Program-made: the position numbers and the translations under genes | Shown here: one piece after another, positions 46,040 to 55,839 of the stretch | Numbering within the stretch: position 1 is the first letter of the stretch | Layout of the letters: each line of letters begins with the position of its first letter | Notes under the pieces: generated by a model | The model's input: the letters and a program-made list of their open reading frames with translations, nothing else | What the model was told of the DNA's origin: nothing | The model's database searches: none | NCBI GenBank assembly: GCA_936432065.2 | Contig: OW386289.2 | Span: 21,522,781-21,586,780, forward strand | Length of the DNA: 64,000 bases | Source: Rutpela maculata | Lineage: Eukaryota; Arthropoda; Insecta; Coleoptera; Cerambycidae | Direction: 5' to 3'

Positions 46040-47044
46040 CCTGGACTTTTTCGCTGGACTTTTTTCGCTCAAGTTATCGTGCTCACAAAAACGTGACAAA
46101 CTGAGAGACAGGCGAGCAAACGGACAGACTGAAATTCGGCGAACATTTTAAAGTTATTCAGAATTCTATGACTAACACAATAATATGAAGTGTTTTTTTT
46201 CTACGAGTGATATTTACGGTTTTAGAAATGTGTTGATCAAATAAACATACTATTCTGCGAAGAGTATAGTAATAGTTACGAAGAGAATGTATATGGCATT
46301 TTTTGTAGAGAATTAAATAGGATTTATTTTTTATGGCAGGCATAATTTCGATATCGCTAATGGTTAGTGAGACATAAGCATAAAACTGAATCGGAGCACA
46401 ATTTTTCCAAGATGGTAGCTCGAGCGCAAGGGATAGAGTTGGGGACTTTTAGTGTATTATAATGAACATCTTCGCAAAATGTCAAACCTTTGTCAGTTTT
46501 TTCCCTTTAATTTTAAAATATCTTGGTTATTTCCAGAAGCCTTAGGGTTTTTGCGAAAAAGCGAATTTTACAATATCCATGCGACATATCCATCAACGTG
46601 ATGCGCTTTCACTTGCTCTGCTGTACGTTCTGTACATTATATATACAGTACGTAGTGGTAAAAAATACGCAAAATCTACCAATAATGTCATATGTAATGA
46701 TAATTTTCATGGGTTATTATTGCGGTAAATGGTATCATCTTCAGTTTATACATAATTTCGATACTTGCTCTTATGCCCACGGGGTGAAAACCACTCCTAA
46801 ATTTAGATATTTAATATTTGAAAATGTATTACTAATTTATTTTTGGGATTGTTGATAACGAATATGAAGTAAAAATAAAAAAAATGAAAATGACTGCTCT
46901 AATATAGCAGACGGATTTTTTTCCTAAAACAAACGTTTTAAACAGACAAAAAAAATTAAGCATTTAGGTGATACTGCATATTAACAAAAACAGTATTTTT
47001 AAAGAAAAAAATAATTACTGGACAATTACTATAACAAAATGGAG
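46040..47044. other. No gene seen
   Basis: AT-rich DNA. A 110-codon frame at 46,523-46,855 has no domain, repeat support or compositional signal, and I do not call it. Confidence 0.5.
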
Positions 47045-48330
47045 AAATTTTGCTTAAAAAATTGTGAAAGCGCGCATTGTTTCGGCCGTAACTTATTTAT
47101 TTTTTATGATACAGAAACAAACAAAAAATAATTAATTTTAAAGATTGATTCAATATTTTTAATTCTGTCCATTAGAAGTTTTGATGGAAATGTCATAATT
47201 TTTAAGATATTCAACATTTAAACCCTATAAACGTTCGTATACCGTCTATAAACTTAAATATCTCCGAAATTATTAATCCTACATAACTATAAAATAAAAA
47301 CGAATTTATTCTTAGTTTATAAGTTATATTTATGATATCCGCCTGTTTTTTGTTAAAACAAATATTTATTGAGATATTTGCCAAGAAACACAACTTTACG
47401 TTTTTTTCGAAAATCCCTTTGTAGTTTAAAATGCAGTTTTTTTCCAAAGCAAGTGCTGTAAACCTACGAAAAAAATTGAGAATCGTCATGGTGTATTCAC
47501 GAAAAACAGTATATAATAATATATTTTTTTTAATTACTGATTACTTACATTAATAGAATGGCGCGGCGACGTTTTTATTAAAAAACTGTGAAGAAGCACA
47601 TTATCTCTGTCATAACTTCTTTGTTTTTTATGCCACAGAAATAATCAAAAAAATCATTCGAAACCTTAATTGATAGGTCTTTCATTTTGGTTGTTACAAT
47701 TTTTGTCGCAAGTGCCATAGTTTCTGATATATTTAACATTTAAACTAAATACTAGGGGCGAGCGTAGAGGCGACTTCAATGTGAATATCAGTCGATATTC
47801 CGTTGAAGCAACGTCGAGCGCGGTTAGTACTTGGATGGGCTCCCATCTTGGGAAATACAGCGTTCTCGTCCCACCTTCTAGAGGCTTGTATATCAGTGTA
47901 TACTCGGAAGTTACGTAATTTCAGACGAGGATTATGTAGTGGATATACCATCCTTCGGAGGGGATGTAAAGCAGGCGGTCCCTTGTCTATTAAATGTTAG
48001 GCAAGTAAAAGATCCCTACTCTTCTTAAGGGAAGAGGTTCGGCAAAATTTCCAGGTTGGGGGTAGCTCATCTCCTGGCGTCGGTGATAGGCCCTGGTAGC
48101 GGAAATAGGCCGACGTTAAACAGTTAAAAAAGAAAAAAAAACTAAATACTACCATATGTTTATACTTTTAAATATCCGAAACCATTAATTCTACAGAAAT
48201 TAGAAAAAAACGAAATTCATTTTCAGTTTAGTAGCTTTCCTGTCTCCAGCATGTTCTTGTTTAATGGAATAGTTTTCGAGTTATTTGTCGAAAATCGTTT
48301 TGAAATACCTCCTTTTCAAGCTAAAAACCT
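47045..48330 (+). repeat. Diverged tandem duplication, about 510-bp unit
   Basis: 47,045-47,480 and 47,565-48,330 (minus the SINE at 47,755-48,138) share the order TGTGAA..GC.CATT, CATAACTT, ACAGAAA, TTTGATGG-type stretch, GATATTCAACATTTAAA, TATCCGAAATTATTAAT and ATTTGTCGAAAAT. Old and non-coding. Confidence 0.55.
47755..48138 (+). mobile_element. 5S-rRNA-derived SINE (SINE3 type)
   Basis: The head resembles 5S rRNA: TTGAAGCAACGTCGAGC and GGTTAGTACTTGGATGGGCT, then CTTGGGAA.TAC, equivalent to the internal pol III promoter region. A ~230-bp body follows (CCAGGTTGGGGGTAGCTCAT, TGATAGGCCCTGGTAGCGGA), ending in an A-rich tail. The 13-bp target duplication AAACTAAATACTA flanks it at 47,742-47,754 and 48,139-48,151, so retrotransposition is clear. 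Such SINEs borrow a LINE reverse transcriptase; the partner is unknown here. Open frames across it are meaningless. Confidence 0.87.
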
Positions 48331-48806
48331 AATTTTCAAGTGGTTATAAATTAAAGACTATCAATTTATATGAAAAGTTGCATAGAGCCTTTTCTTTTTA
48401 AAATATGGTACTTTTTCAGTTCCAATGTTTTTCATTTTTTTTTATTTGTCACTCCCTGAAAAGGAATGGCACACCCAACCCCTCTAAATTAGCAAGCCGC
48501 CGCCCAATATAGAAACTTTGCTTTGATGCATTTATATTAAGTTGTCAAAAATGAACGAAATCTAATTCATATGACATTATTCCGAAGTTAAAAACCTCTA
48601 GTTATTGTATTAATAGTAAACTTATAATAACTTATATTTAATTAATTAATAAGCAGAAACCCGAGGCAGCGCCCTCATAAGTGCGTTTGGATTAACTACT
48701 CGTGTACAAAAATGGATAAAAAGTGGAAAAAGGAGATCCGAGGTAAAATTCACGTGTACACTTCTACCATCTATATTAATTGAATAAACATGATATACAC
48801 ATAGAA
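48331..48806. other. No gene seen
   Basis: AT-rich DNA without a supported feature. Confidence 0.5.
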
Positions 48807-48893
48807 ACAAGTCGAGATCCGTTTCGGATCTCGACTTGTAAAAACGGATCTCCACTTGCATACTTTATATCACGAAAGGATCTCGACTTGTTC
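48807..48893. repeat. Perfect 15-bp hairpin and repeats of GGATCTCGACTTGT
   Basis: ACAAGTCGAGATCCG (48,807-48,821), a TTT loop and CGGATCTCGACTTGT (48,825-48,839) form a perfect stem. GGATCTCCACTTG follows at 48,846, and GGATCTCGACTTGT again at about 48,879, just before a (TA)n tract. Confidence 0.75.
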
Positions 48894-48998
<105 letters not shown>

Positions 48999-49254
48999 GA
49001 AGTGATGGTGAGAGGTAAACTCTCATATTGTCAGATGCTACTATACGTCGGACAAATGTCACTGGCGTATAGCGACTTGCTTTTCTGAGTAGTTGTTTCC
49101 TTCAAATCTTATTTCATAAACAGTGAGCATAGCCCACTAAGGCTAGAGGTCGCCGCTCTTGGTACTTGCAGAAAAGCAAGTCGCTATACGTCAGTGACAT
49201 TTGTCCGACGTATAGTAGCATCTGACCATATGAGAGTTTACCTCTCACCGTCAC

Positions 49255-49257
<3 letters not shown>
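48999..49257. mobile_element. Hairpin MITE, ~88-bp arms, between (TA)n tracts
   Basis: GAAGTGATGGTGAGAGGTAA at the left end and its complement at the right extend into arms of about 88 bp with only a few mismatches (48,999-49,086 and 49,170-49,257). The loop is 83 bp. Both ends run into TA repeats, as a TA-targeting (Tc1/mariner-like) MITE in a microsatellite would. It has no coding capacity. Confidence 0.8.
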
Positions 49258-49296
<39 letters not shown>

Positions 49297-49297
49297 C
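49258..49297. repeat. (TA)n tract
   Basis: TA run with one G interruption on the right side of the hairpin element. Confidence 0.9.
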
Positions 49298-50107
49298 GTG
49301 CCTAGCTATCATCTTCGCCTCCACGAACGTATAAGGCGCCCAGGACTCCACCATAACGAAAACGGCTAGATAAATTTTAACCATTTATATTGTATTCTTA
49401 TGAGATATTTATGATGAGCAACCCAGGGGTAAAGGATTTCTCATAGACATTTTATACGAATTTTATCCAGTCAACCACAATCTTTCGCATCCCAATGTCT
49501 ATAATACAATTTCGACTCCATTTGTATAATTACGACATGCCTAAGAGTTGTGTTCGCCTCCGACGACATTGCCAATTGTATGTAGTTGAAAATGCATTAT
49601 TTGCTTGTAGATATTCTTCTTATTTGAAAATACAGAATAACAGTTATTTCTTGGCGAGAGTGTATATTAAAAATTAATTTAGTATTTATAATAATTGATA
49701 ATTTGGTATTTTTCCTTAAAATGCAATCCAGGTAAGAATCAGATACTAGTATGGCATAAACTGATTATTCACAATACGTTTTCATTGTCAGTTGAATTAC
49801 TAGTTTGCATGTATGTATAATAATATTCAGTTAATGTTTTGTGTACCTGTGTCACTTGCAATACTTTTAGAAGTGACAAAATTCTAAGCGTGGTGAACCA
49901 AAATTATAATCCAAGATGGGACTACCTCAACACATTTACCTCAAGAGGAAGACCTTCTTGAAAATATAGGAGATTATTATCTAGAGATGTGATTCGTTCT
50001 CTGAACATATACATAAAAAACAGAGAATAGAGATAATAATAAAATTATAACTTGCTCTGAATATCATCTCATTTAGTGCACTAGCTAAATGATTACGTAA
50101 CGATATA
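49298..50107. other. No gene seen
   Basis: AT-rich DNA without a supported feature. Confidence 0.5.
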
Positions 50108-50400
50108 TATAAAACGTCGGGACTTTAAGTTTGAGCAAAAAAAAATGTGTGTCTGTACCTTTTCTGTGAGCTCGATTACTCTGGAACGGTTTCTGATATT
50201 GACTTGAAATTTGGTATAACGAGATCTGTCACTATAGATTATAATTTGAACTTATTGCGATGAAGGGTTTGGGAGTAAATGTGGATAAATAAATAAAGCA
50301 AGCAAGCAAGATTCTATAAAATTGTGATTTAGTGTGCGTACGAGAAGTCAAGGTTTCAATTTTTTTTTTAATCACTCACATATTTGAGACCTCGACTTCT
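50108..50400 (+). repeat. Truncated dispersed repeat R1
   Basis: Shares GACTTTAAGTTTGAGCAAAA, TCGATTACTCTGGAACGGTT, GATATTGACTTGAAATTTGG and AAATTGTGATTTAGTGTG with 1,219-1,620; more diverged and shorter. Confidence 0.6.
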
Positions 50401-50476
50401 CATACATACACTGAATTTTAATTTTATGGACTCTTACTTGCTTCACCTATTTAGCTCCATTTATAATTTAATATAC

Positions 50477-51346
50477 AGGGTGTCCCATTTAAAACTCCCG
50501 GTGCCATTTTCTCAATAAATAAAAGAGATATTTAAATTCTGTAAAAGGTGTTCACTAGAATGTATACATGATATCAGTTTTGAATAAAAACGGTCGTTTT
50601 ACAAATTGAGGTATAGATAGCGTTGCGACGCAAGGAAATTATTTGATCCTAGGAACGTTGAAATGAGGTGCCAATGATGGAGCATTACATTCTGAGCAAC
50701 TTTTATGTTACGAAAAATTTTCGAAAAATCACTGGTTCTCGAGATATATGACCTTCAATCTAATTTTCTTAAATATGAAAATAGTCATAACTTTTTTAAA
50801 ATACATTTTAGACGATAAGTCCTTTGGAACATTTGTCGTAGTGAATCAGGCTGATTTAGATGGTGATGAAACGTTTATTTCAAAACACAAAATAACTTTT
50901 TTCAAGAAAAACAAAGGTGGGGCTGCAACTGCTATTTGGAAATTAAAGATTTTGACATTTCTGTTTATTGTGTATTATCTAATTTTTGCGTCATGTTTAT
51001 GTTGTATGTTCGACTAAATTTTACACTGTAAATGAAAAAAAATGCGATTTTTTTATTTGAAAAATTACATTGAAGTTCGAGTATCTCGAAAACCTGTGAT
51101 TTTTCGAAAATTGTTCATATTAAAAAAGTTGCTTAAAATATAATTCTCCATCTCATGCACATCATTTCATCGTTCCTAGTATCGAACAATTTCATCGCAA
51201 CGCCATCTATAACCTCAATGTGTAAAATAACCATTTTTATTCAAAAAAGTCATTTACATATTCTAGTGGATAACTTCTACAGAATTCAAATATCGCCTTT
51301 GGTTATCGAGAAAATGGCGCCGGGAATTTTAAGTGGGACACCCGCT
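50477..51346. mobile_element. Foldback element, ~870 bp, arms ~320 bp
   Basis: The left end CAGGGTGTCCCATTTAAAAC is inverted at the right as GTGGGACACCCG. GGTGCCATTTTCTC matches GAGAAAATGGCGCC, and arm similarity extends to about 50,800 and from about 51,030. A CAGGGTGTCCC terminus is common among insect interspersed repeats. The ~230-bp centre holds part of an 89-codon frame (50,748-51,017) with no known domain. Confidence 0.7.
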
Positions 51347-52441
51347 CTAGTAGCACAGTGTGGACCATGAAGTTTTCACGGCTAAATTTTTTCTGCGGAA
51401 ACGTAGGGATAACCGGCGTTTAGCTGTAATTTGGATTTGGAATCTCAAAGCATTTTATTCCAAATATTTTTACTGCTATAACTTTGCCGTAACATAATTA
51501 AACAATCAAATCGTTGCAATTGCTATTTAGATTTATAGTCAGCTGCAATATGCCTTGTAGAGCTTTTGCAACAGCTCTATAACAGCCAGAACAACTAGTA
51601 GCGACTTTTGATTATACTATATACTTTAAAGTTAAAAAAATGACGGCTAAACTGTATTTTCCACATTTGTGGCTGGTGATTGGTATTTGCAGCTGCATTT
51701 AACAGCCAATTTACTATTCAACTATTATGTAAATTAGAGGCCATATTTTCTGTACACGACGAGAACTGAGAAGGGCAGCCATTTTGAACAATATTTTTTT
51801 TTACATTTATTACCATTTTTATAACAAAAAATGCTGCTGTAATATTCTCTAGTGGACACAACATTAAGAATTTAGTGGTTTGAAACAATTTTCTGGTGAA
51901 ATACATAAAAAATTATAATTCTGAGGAGATTTCCTAATAGTTTTGTAAAAATAGAAAATATCTGAAGCACTTCAAACATACAAAAGTATCACATTTAACG
52001 AAAAAGTGAAAACCGCACGGAATTTTATTCACGATTCGTCGTCAGAATCGTCTTGAAATTTTTATAAGTATATGTACTATAAGGTATATGCATTCATTAT
52101 CCAATTATGCATTAATATCCAATAATGTCTATTAAAGGTAACTGTGCAGCCAAGTTTATCATATGTAGTTCCAAAAATATACAGCTCAATGGCTGTAATC
52201 TGGTTCTTCTACCAGCCAAATGACAACAACTTTAGCAACATATTCAAAGCAAGAAAATGTTGTACCACTTTGACTGTTACAGCACTGTCGCAACCTTATT
52301 TAGTTCACTGTTTGACGGTAAAAATGGGATATTACCTCAGCATTCACTCGGATAACATCGATGAAAATTTGTAAATAAGCTTATCTTACCCTCACCTTCA
52401 AAAGTTATATGTTTTTGTTTTTTGACAAAAAAATTAAAAAT
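51347..52441. other. No gene seen
   Basis: AT-rich DNA. Short open frames on both strands lack any recognisable feature. Confidence 0.5.
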
Positions 52442-52776
52442 CATAGATTTAAGCTAACACATTTATTGAACTTAACGCGGCCAGGTTTGTACGTAATTCA
52501 GCGCTCGGCGGGGCATTAGTCCGGAGAATAGCTGTTGGTTGTAGTCTGGTTTTTATTCCTTATATATTTAAGGAAACGTATAGAGGAGTTCGACAAAAAT
52601 ATTTCACTAGTAAATATTCTGCCGTCTAAAAGCATACCTACTAACTATGTCCATGTCAGGGCTACTGCTGTTTCAATTGTAGTGGACATTAGCCGCTAGA
52701 TAGAGCCTACCATTTTTGCTGCATGTCGTGGTTTTATAAATCTCGTCATGTACCAAGAGTGAACAAATGCCTCGTT

Positions 52777-52856
52777 CCAGCCATCTCAGACCTACCTTGC
52801 ACTGACGAGAGCCAATAGCTCGAAACTGCAGTCTGCAAGTGGTATGGGGTAGCTGG
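52777..52856 (+). ncRNA. Type I hammerhead ribozyme, copy 1
   Basis: The core CTGACGA is at 52,802-52,808. Helix II is GAGC/GCTC with loop CAATA. GAA is followed by a two-pair helix III (AC/GT) with loop TGCA. The cleavage triplet is GTC, cutting after 52,833. Stem I is TACC-TTGCA/TGCAA-GT-GGTA, extended by CCAGCCATCTCA against TGGGGTAGCTGG with one A-C mismatch. Every invariant base is present, and the ultra-short helix III is typical of retroelement hammerheads. Confidence 0.88.
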
Positions 52857-53257
52857 CACGAGAGCTCCTATAAGTAGGAATAAGTCTTTCGGCTGGTGTC
52901 TATTAAAATCGAAACTTTAGCGTTTTGTGGCAATACACAGTTATTGCACTTAACGCGGCCAGGCTTGTAATTCTTAATTCACAGCTCGGCGGGGCATTAG
53001 TCCGGAGAATAGCTGTTGATTGCAGTCTGGTTTTTATTCCTTATATATTTAAGGAAACGTATAGAGGAGTTCGACAAAAATATTTCACTAGTAAATATTC
53101 TGCCCTCTAAAAGCATACCTACTAACTATGCCCATGTCAGGGCTACTGCTGTTTCAATTGTAGTGGACATTAGCCGCTAGATGGAGTCTACCATTTTTGC
53201 TGCATGTCGTGGTTTTATAAATCTCGTCATGTACCAAGAGTGAACAGATGCCTCGTT

Positions 53258-53337
53258 CCAGCCATCTCAGACCTACCTTGCACTGACGAGAGCCAATAGC
53301 TCGAAACTGCAGTCTGCAAGTGGTATGGGGTGGCTGG
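53258..53337 (+). ncRNA. Type I hammerhead ribozyme, copy 2
   Basis: Same fold as copy 1: core at 53,283-53,289 and cleavage after 53,314. The only change within the motif is A to G in the distal strand of stem I (TGGGGTGGCTGG), which turns the mismatch into a G-C pair. Confidence 0.9.
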
Positions 53338-53586
53338 CACGAGAGCTCCTTTAAGTAGGAATAAGTCTTTCGGCTGGTGTCTATTAAAATCGAAACTTTA
53401 GCGTTTTGTGGCAATACACAGTTATTGCACTTAACGCGGCCAGGCTTGTAATTCTTAATTCAGAGCTCGGCGGGGCATTAGTCCGGAGAATAGCTGTTGG
53501 TTGCAGTCTGGTTTTTATTCCTTATATATTTAAAGAAACGTATAGAGTTCGACAAAAATATTTCATTAGTAAACATAGATTTAAGC

Positions 53587-53879
53587 GTTACATAGATTGA
53601 AATCATGTTTAAATATGTAGAATAAACATTATTTCATGTTCTGGAATATAATGTATGATGTGTTGCAACGTTTTAACTCTTTAAAACCACCTTATGACGA
53701 AATTTTAAAAAAAATAAGTTTTCAACAGCTTGAAATGTTTTAATGGTGCATTTATAATGAATTAAAGTCCCGTCACTGTTTATAATACAATTTATGATTT
53801 ATTGCAACGTTTCATCCATTACAAACCGCCCTCGTGATAAAATTGACTACTATGTTTAATTAAAATTAAAAATTGAAAT
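53587..53879. repeat. Two diverged ~165-bp repeats around TGTTGCAACGTTT
   Basis: ATGTATGATGTGTTGCAACG near 53,649 and TTTATGATTTATTGCAACGT near 53,790 are followed by similar AAACC(A/G)CC and TGA(C/T)(G/A)AAATT blocks. Non-coding. Confidence 0.45.
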
Positions 53880-55080
53880 TATTAAATGAATTTAAATGGG
53901 AAAAATAAAAATTTTATGTACATTACAATAGCATGTTTTATTATTGAAAATCTGTGGATCATCAGAAGAACTATCATCACTATCGACCTCCTCCTCTTGG
54001 TCTGTAATTGGAGGACAGTTTTGACAGTTGTCACCGGAGCATGTTCCGCATGTGGCGTTACAAAAAAGTCCAACTTCTCGGCAGCTACAAGCTGCGCCAC
54101 ATCCTTTTTTGCAATTACAAAATATCATTTTGAGGAGTTCTTCCGGTGCAGGTATATTCAGCATTTTGAATGGTAGTAAAGAACCTTCATTATTAATCCA
54201 TTCCCAATCACTTGGACGAATATTTTTGTTCTCAAGCCACATCTGGGTTTGTTATTAAACCCTCTTAATGTGCTCATTCATTCATAACTTTCTTAATTTT
54301 TAAGCTATCCAATCGCTCCAAAAACCATTTTGCAGGAAATTTTAAGTTGAACTTTCTTGAATCCTTCGTTTTTGAGTATAAAGGGCTCGGGGAAGGTGGT
54401 CCTCGAACTCAAATGCAAACTTATAACGGTGATATCTCAATTAAATTTTATCCTAGGGAAATAACAACGAGCCATAACTCGGTTCGTATTGCATCTGCAG
54501 AAATAAAATAAAAAGTCAATCGATTTGTTATTTTACAAGCTTCATTTTAGTTATAATAATTTTTTTGATAAAACGTAAGGTTTTCGAGTTATTCGTGAAA
54601 AATCGTTCCAATGCATGCATTTTTTAAATGAAAAATCAACATTTTCAATCACGAATAACTCAAAAAGTATTGACTCATCGAAAAAACTTCATAGAACATT
54701 TTCTATTTAGAAAGTATTCCTCTATTGACTTCTGTAGTTATGTTGAATGTAATAATTTCCACCCCTCGAGAAGGGGTGGCATCCACCCCCAGGATAAAAG
54801 CACACATCGGCACTATATAAATTTTGCTCCTTGATCCATTCCCTAATTACTGTCCAAATTTCAGGTCAATCAGTTCTATCCGAAGGAATTCTGAGCGAGA
54901 AACTTTCAAACACTGGACTAATAACACAGCCCCACAAAAAAAAAAAAAGTTCAGACCAGCGAACCAGACCCATGTATCTTCGGTCGCTGAATCCGAATCC
55001 GAGGTCAAAAAAATTCGTACACCCCCAAAATCTTGAGCTAGAGCCAAAAAACACCCCTGGACTGGGGTAAAAAGAATATT
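53880..55080 (-). mobile_element. Diverged, partial copy of the CXC-bearing TIR element
   Basis: Read on the minus strand it repeats the layout of 13,936-15,150: CTGGGGGTGGATGCCACCCC near 54,790, then GAATAACTCAAAAA-type low-complexity DNA, AAAATGGTTTTTGGA near 54,330, and then the Cys-rich coding end. The outer terminal repeat is not clearly preserved. A GAATCCGAGGTCAAAAAAAT stretch near 54,990 lies outside the match. Confidence 0.5.
53892..54242 (-). pseudogene. C-terminal exon of a Cys-rich (CXC-like) protein
   Basis: The frame opens with WLENKNIRPSDWEW, continues with PAPEELLKMIFCNCKKGCGA, CSCREVGLFCNATC and CGTCSGDNCQNCPP, and ends in an acidic Asp/Ser stretch. At least twelve cysteines have regular spacing, as in tesmin/TSO1-like zinc modules at the end of many insect transposon-linked proteins. 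An acceptor-like ACAAACCCAG precedes it, so it was probably a last exon. The 30 residues after the acidic tail may be read-through of the original end. No upstream exon is visible here, so it is most likely a relic. It is longer than the copy at 14,936-15,082. Confidence 0.6.
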
Positions 55081-55430
55081 AAGCTACGAGAATAGTTGTT
55101 ACATCCTAATCTATCGAATTATACAAATTAAGGTTAAACAGCAGCGTACATACAATAGATATGAAACACACCCCCAGTGAGGGGTGAAAACTAGCCCCCA
55201 TTTATAAAAAAATCGATCCAAAACAGCAGTGACTGTTGAAAAAGCTCGAAAGGTCTAAGTTTTGTTAAAGTGCATCAGATCCGACGTAATCTTCATAAAC
55301 TGCCCGTATAGGGTTGAGAACAACCACCCTTAAGTTTAAAGGACACAAAACAAGAGAAAATGTACTCTAAAATAGACCTAGAAACTTACGTACCATCAAC
55401 GCCTTACAGTGACAACCCTCAGATGGTGTG
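55081..55430. repeat. Degenerate repeats of GGGGTGAAAACTA type
   Basis: GTGAGGGGTGAAAACTAGCC near 55,178 and GGTGTGAAAACTACCCCCT near 55,424 begin parallel stretches (ACAG..GTGACT, AAAAGCTCGAAA/AAAATTCGAAA, GTTTTGTTAAAGTG/GTTATGTGGAAGTG). This is an old tandem arrangement. Confidence 0.45.
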
Positions 55431-55838
55431 AAAACTACCCCCTATGTAAGATTTATCTATAAAAAGTTACAGTGACTTCTATAAAAATTCGAAACACCTA
55501 CGTTATGTGGAAGTGAGAAGAAACTAGACTATGTTCGGCGCTGTGCTTGAAAACCACCCCCATGGGGTTGCGAGATGCTACCCCTATATCCGTAGGACAC
55601 TGGAAGTGTGCATCACGATTTTTGCTAATCATAGCATAAAAATGTAAATCCGGTTAGTTTCTCTCTATTTTTCCAGCATTCTACAGATATAGGGGTGGTA
55701 TCTCGCAACCCCGTGGGACTGGTTTTCAAGCATAGCGTCGAACATAGTCTGGTTTCTTCTCACTTCCACACAACGCAGGTGTTTCGAATTTTTACACTAC
55801 ATTTTTATACTGTAACTTTTTAGTTTAGGGGGTAGTTT
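55431..55838. mobile_element. Inverted-repeat element, ~165-bp arms
   Basis: The left arm (about 55,431-55,600) and right arm (about 55,672-55,838) pair: AAAACTACCCCC with GGGGGTAGTTTT, AATTCGAAACACCT with AGGTGTTTCGAATT, and GAAGTGAGAAGAAAC with GTTTCTTCTCACTTC. LTR element B starts exactly at its right end. Confidence 0.75.
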
Positions 55839-55839
55839 T

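Larger units (their letters stand above)
52455..53573 (+). mobile_element. 481-bp tandem repeat with hammerhead ribozymes (family H1)
   Basis: About 2.3 near-identical units; the landmark CTTAACGCGG recurs at 52,471, 52,949 and 53,430. The array is bounded by the 13-bp direct repeat CATAGATTTAAGC (52,442-52,454 and 53,574-53,586), as a retrotransposition target duplication would be. Two complete hammerheads lie 481 nt apart, so self-cleavage would release a unit-length RNA of 481 nt. The last copy stops before its ribozyme. No protein is encoded. The layout matches retrozymes, or the tandem terminal repeats of Penelope-like elements, both known to carry minimal type I hammerheads. Confidence 0.85.

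Noticed and set aside
46523..46855. 110-codon open frame with hydrophobic stretches
   Set aside because: No domain, no repeat or homologous copy in the window and AT-driven composition; expected by chance.
53950..53990. Possible minus-strand hammerhead core at TCATCAG near 53,958
   Set aside because: No GAA element or pairing stems nearby; lies inside the Cys-rich coding relic.
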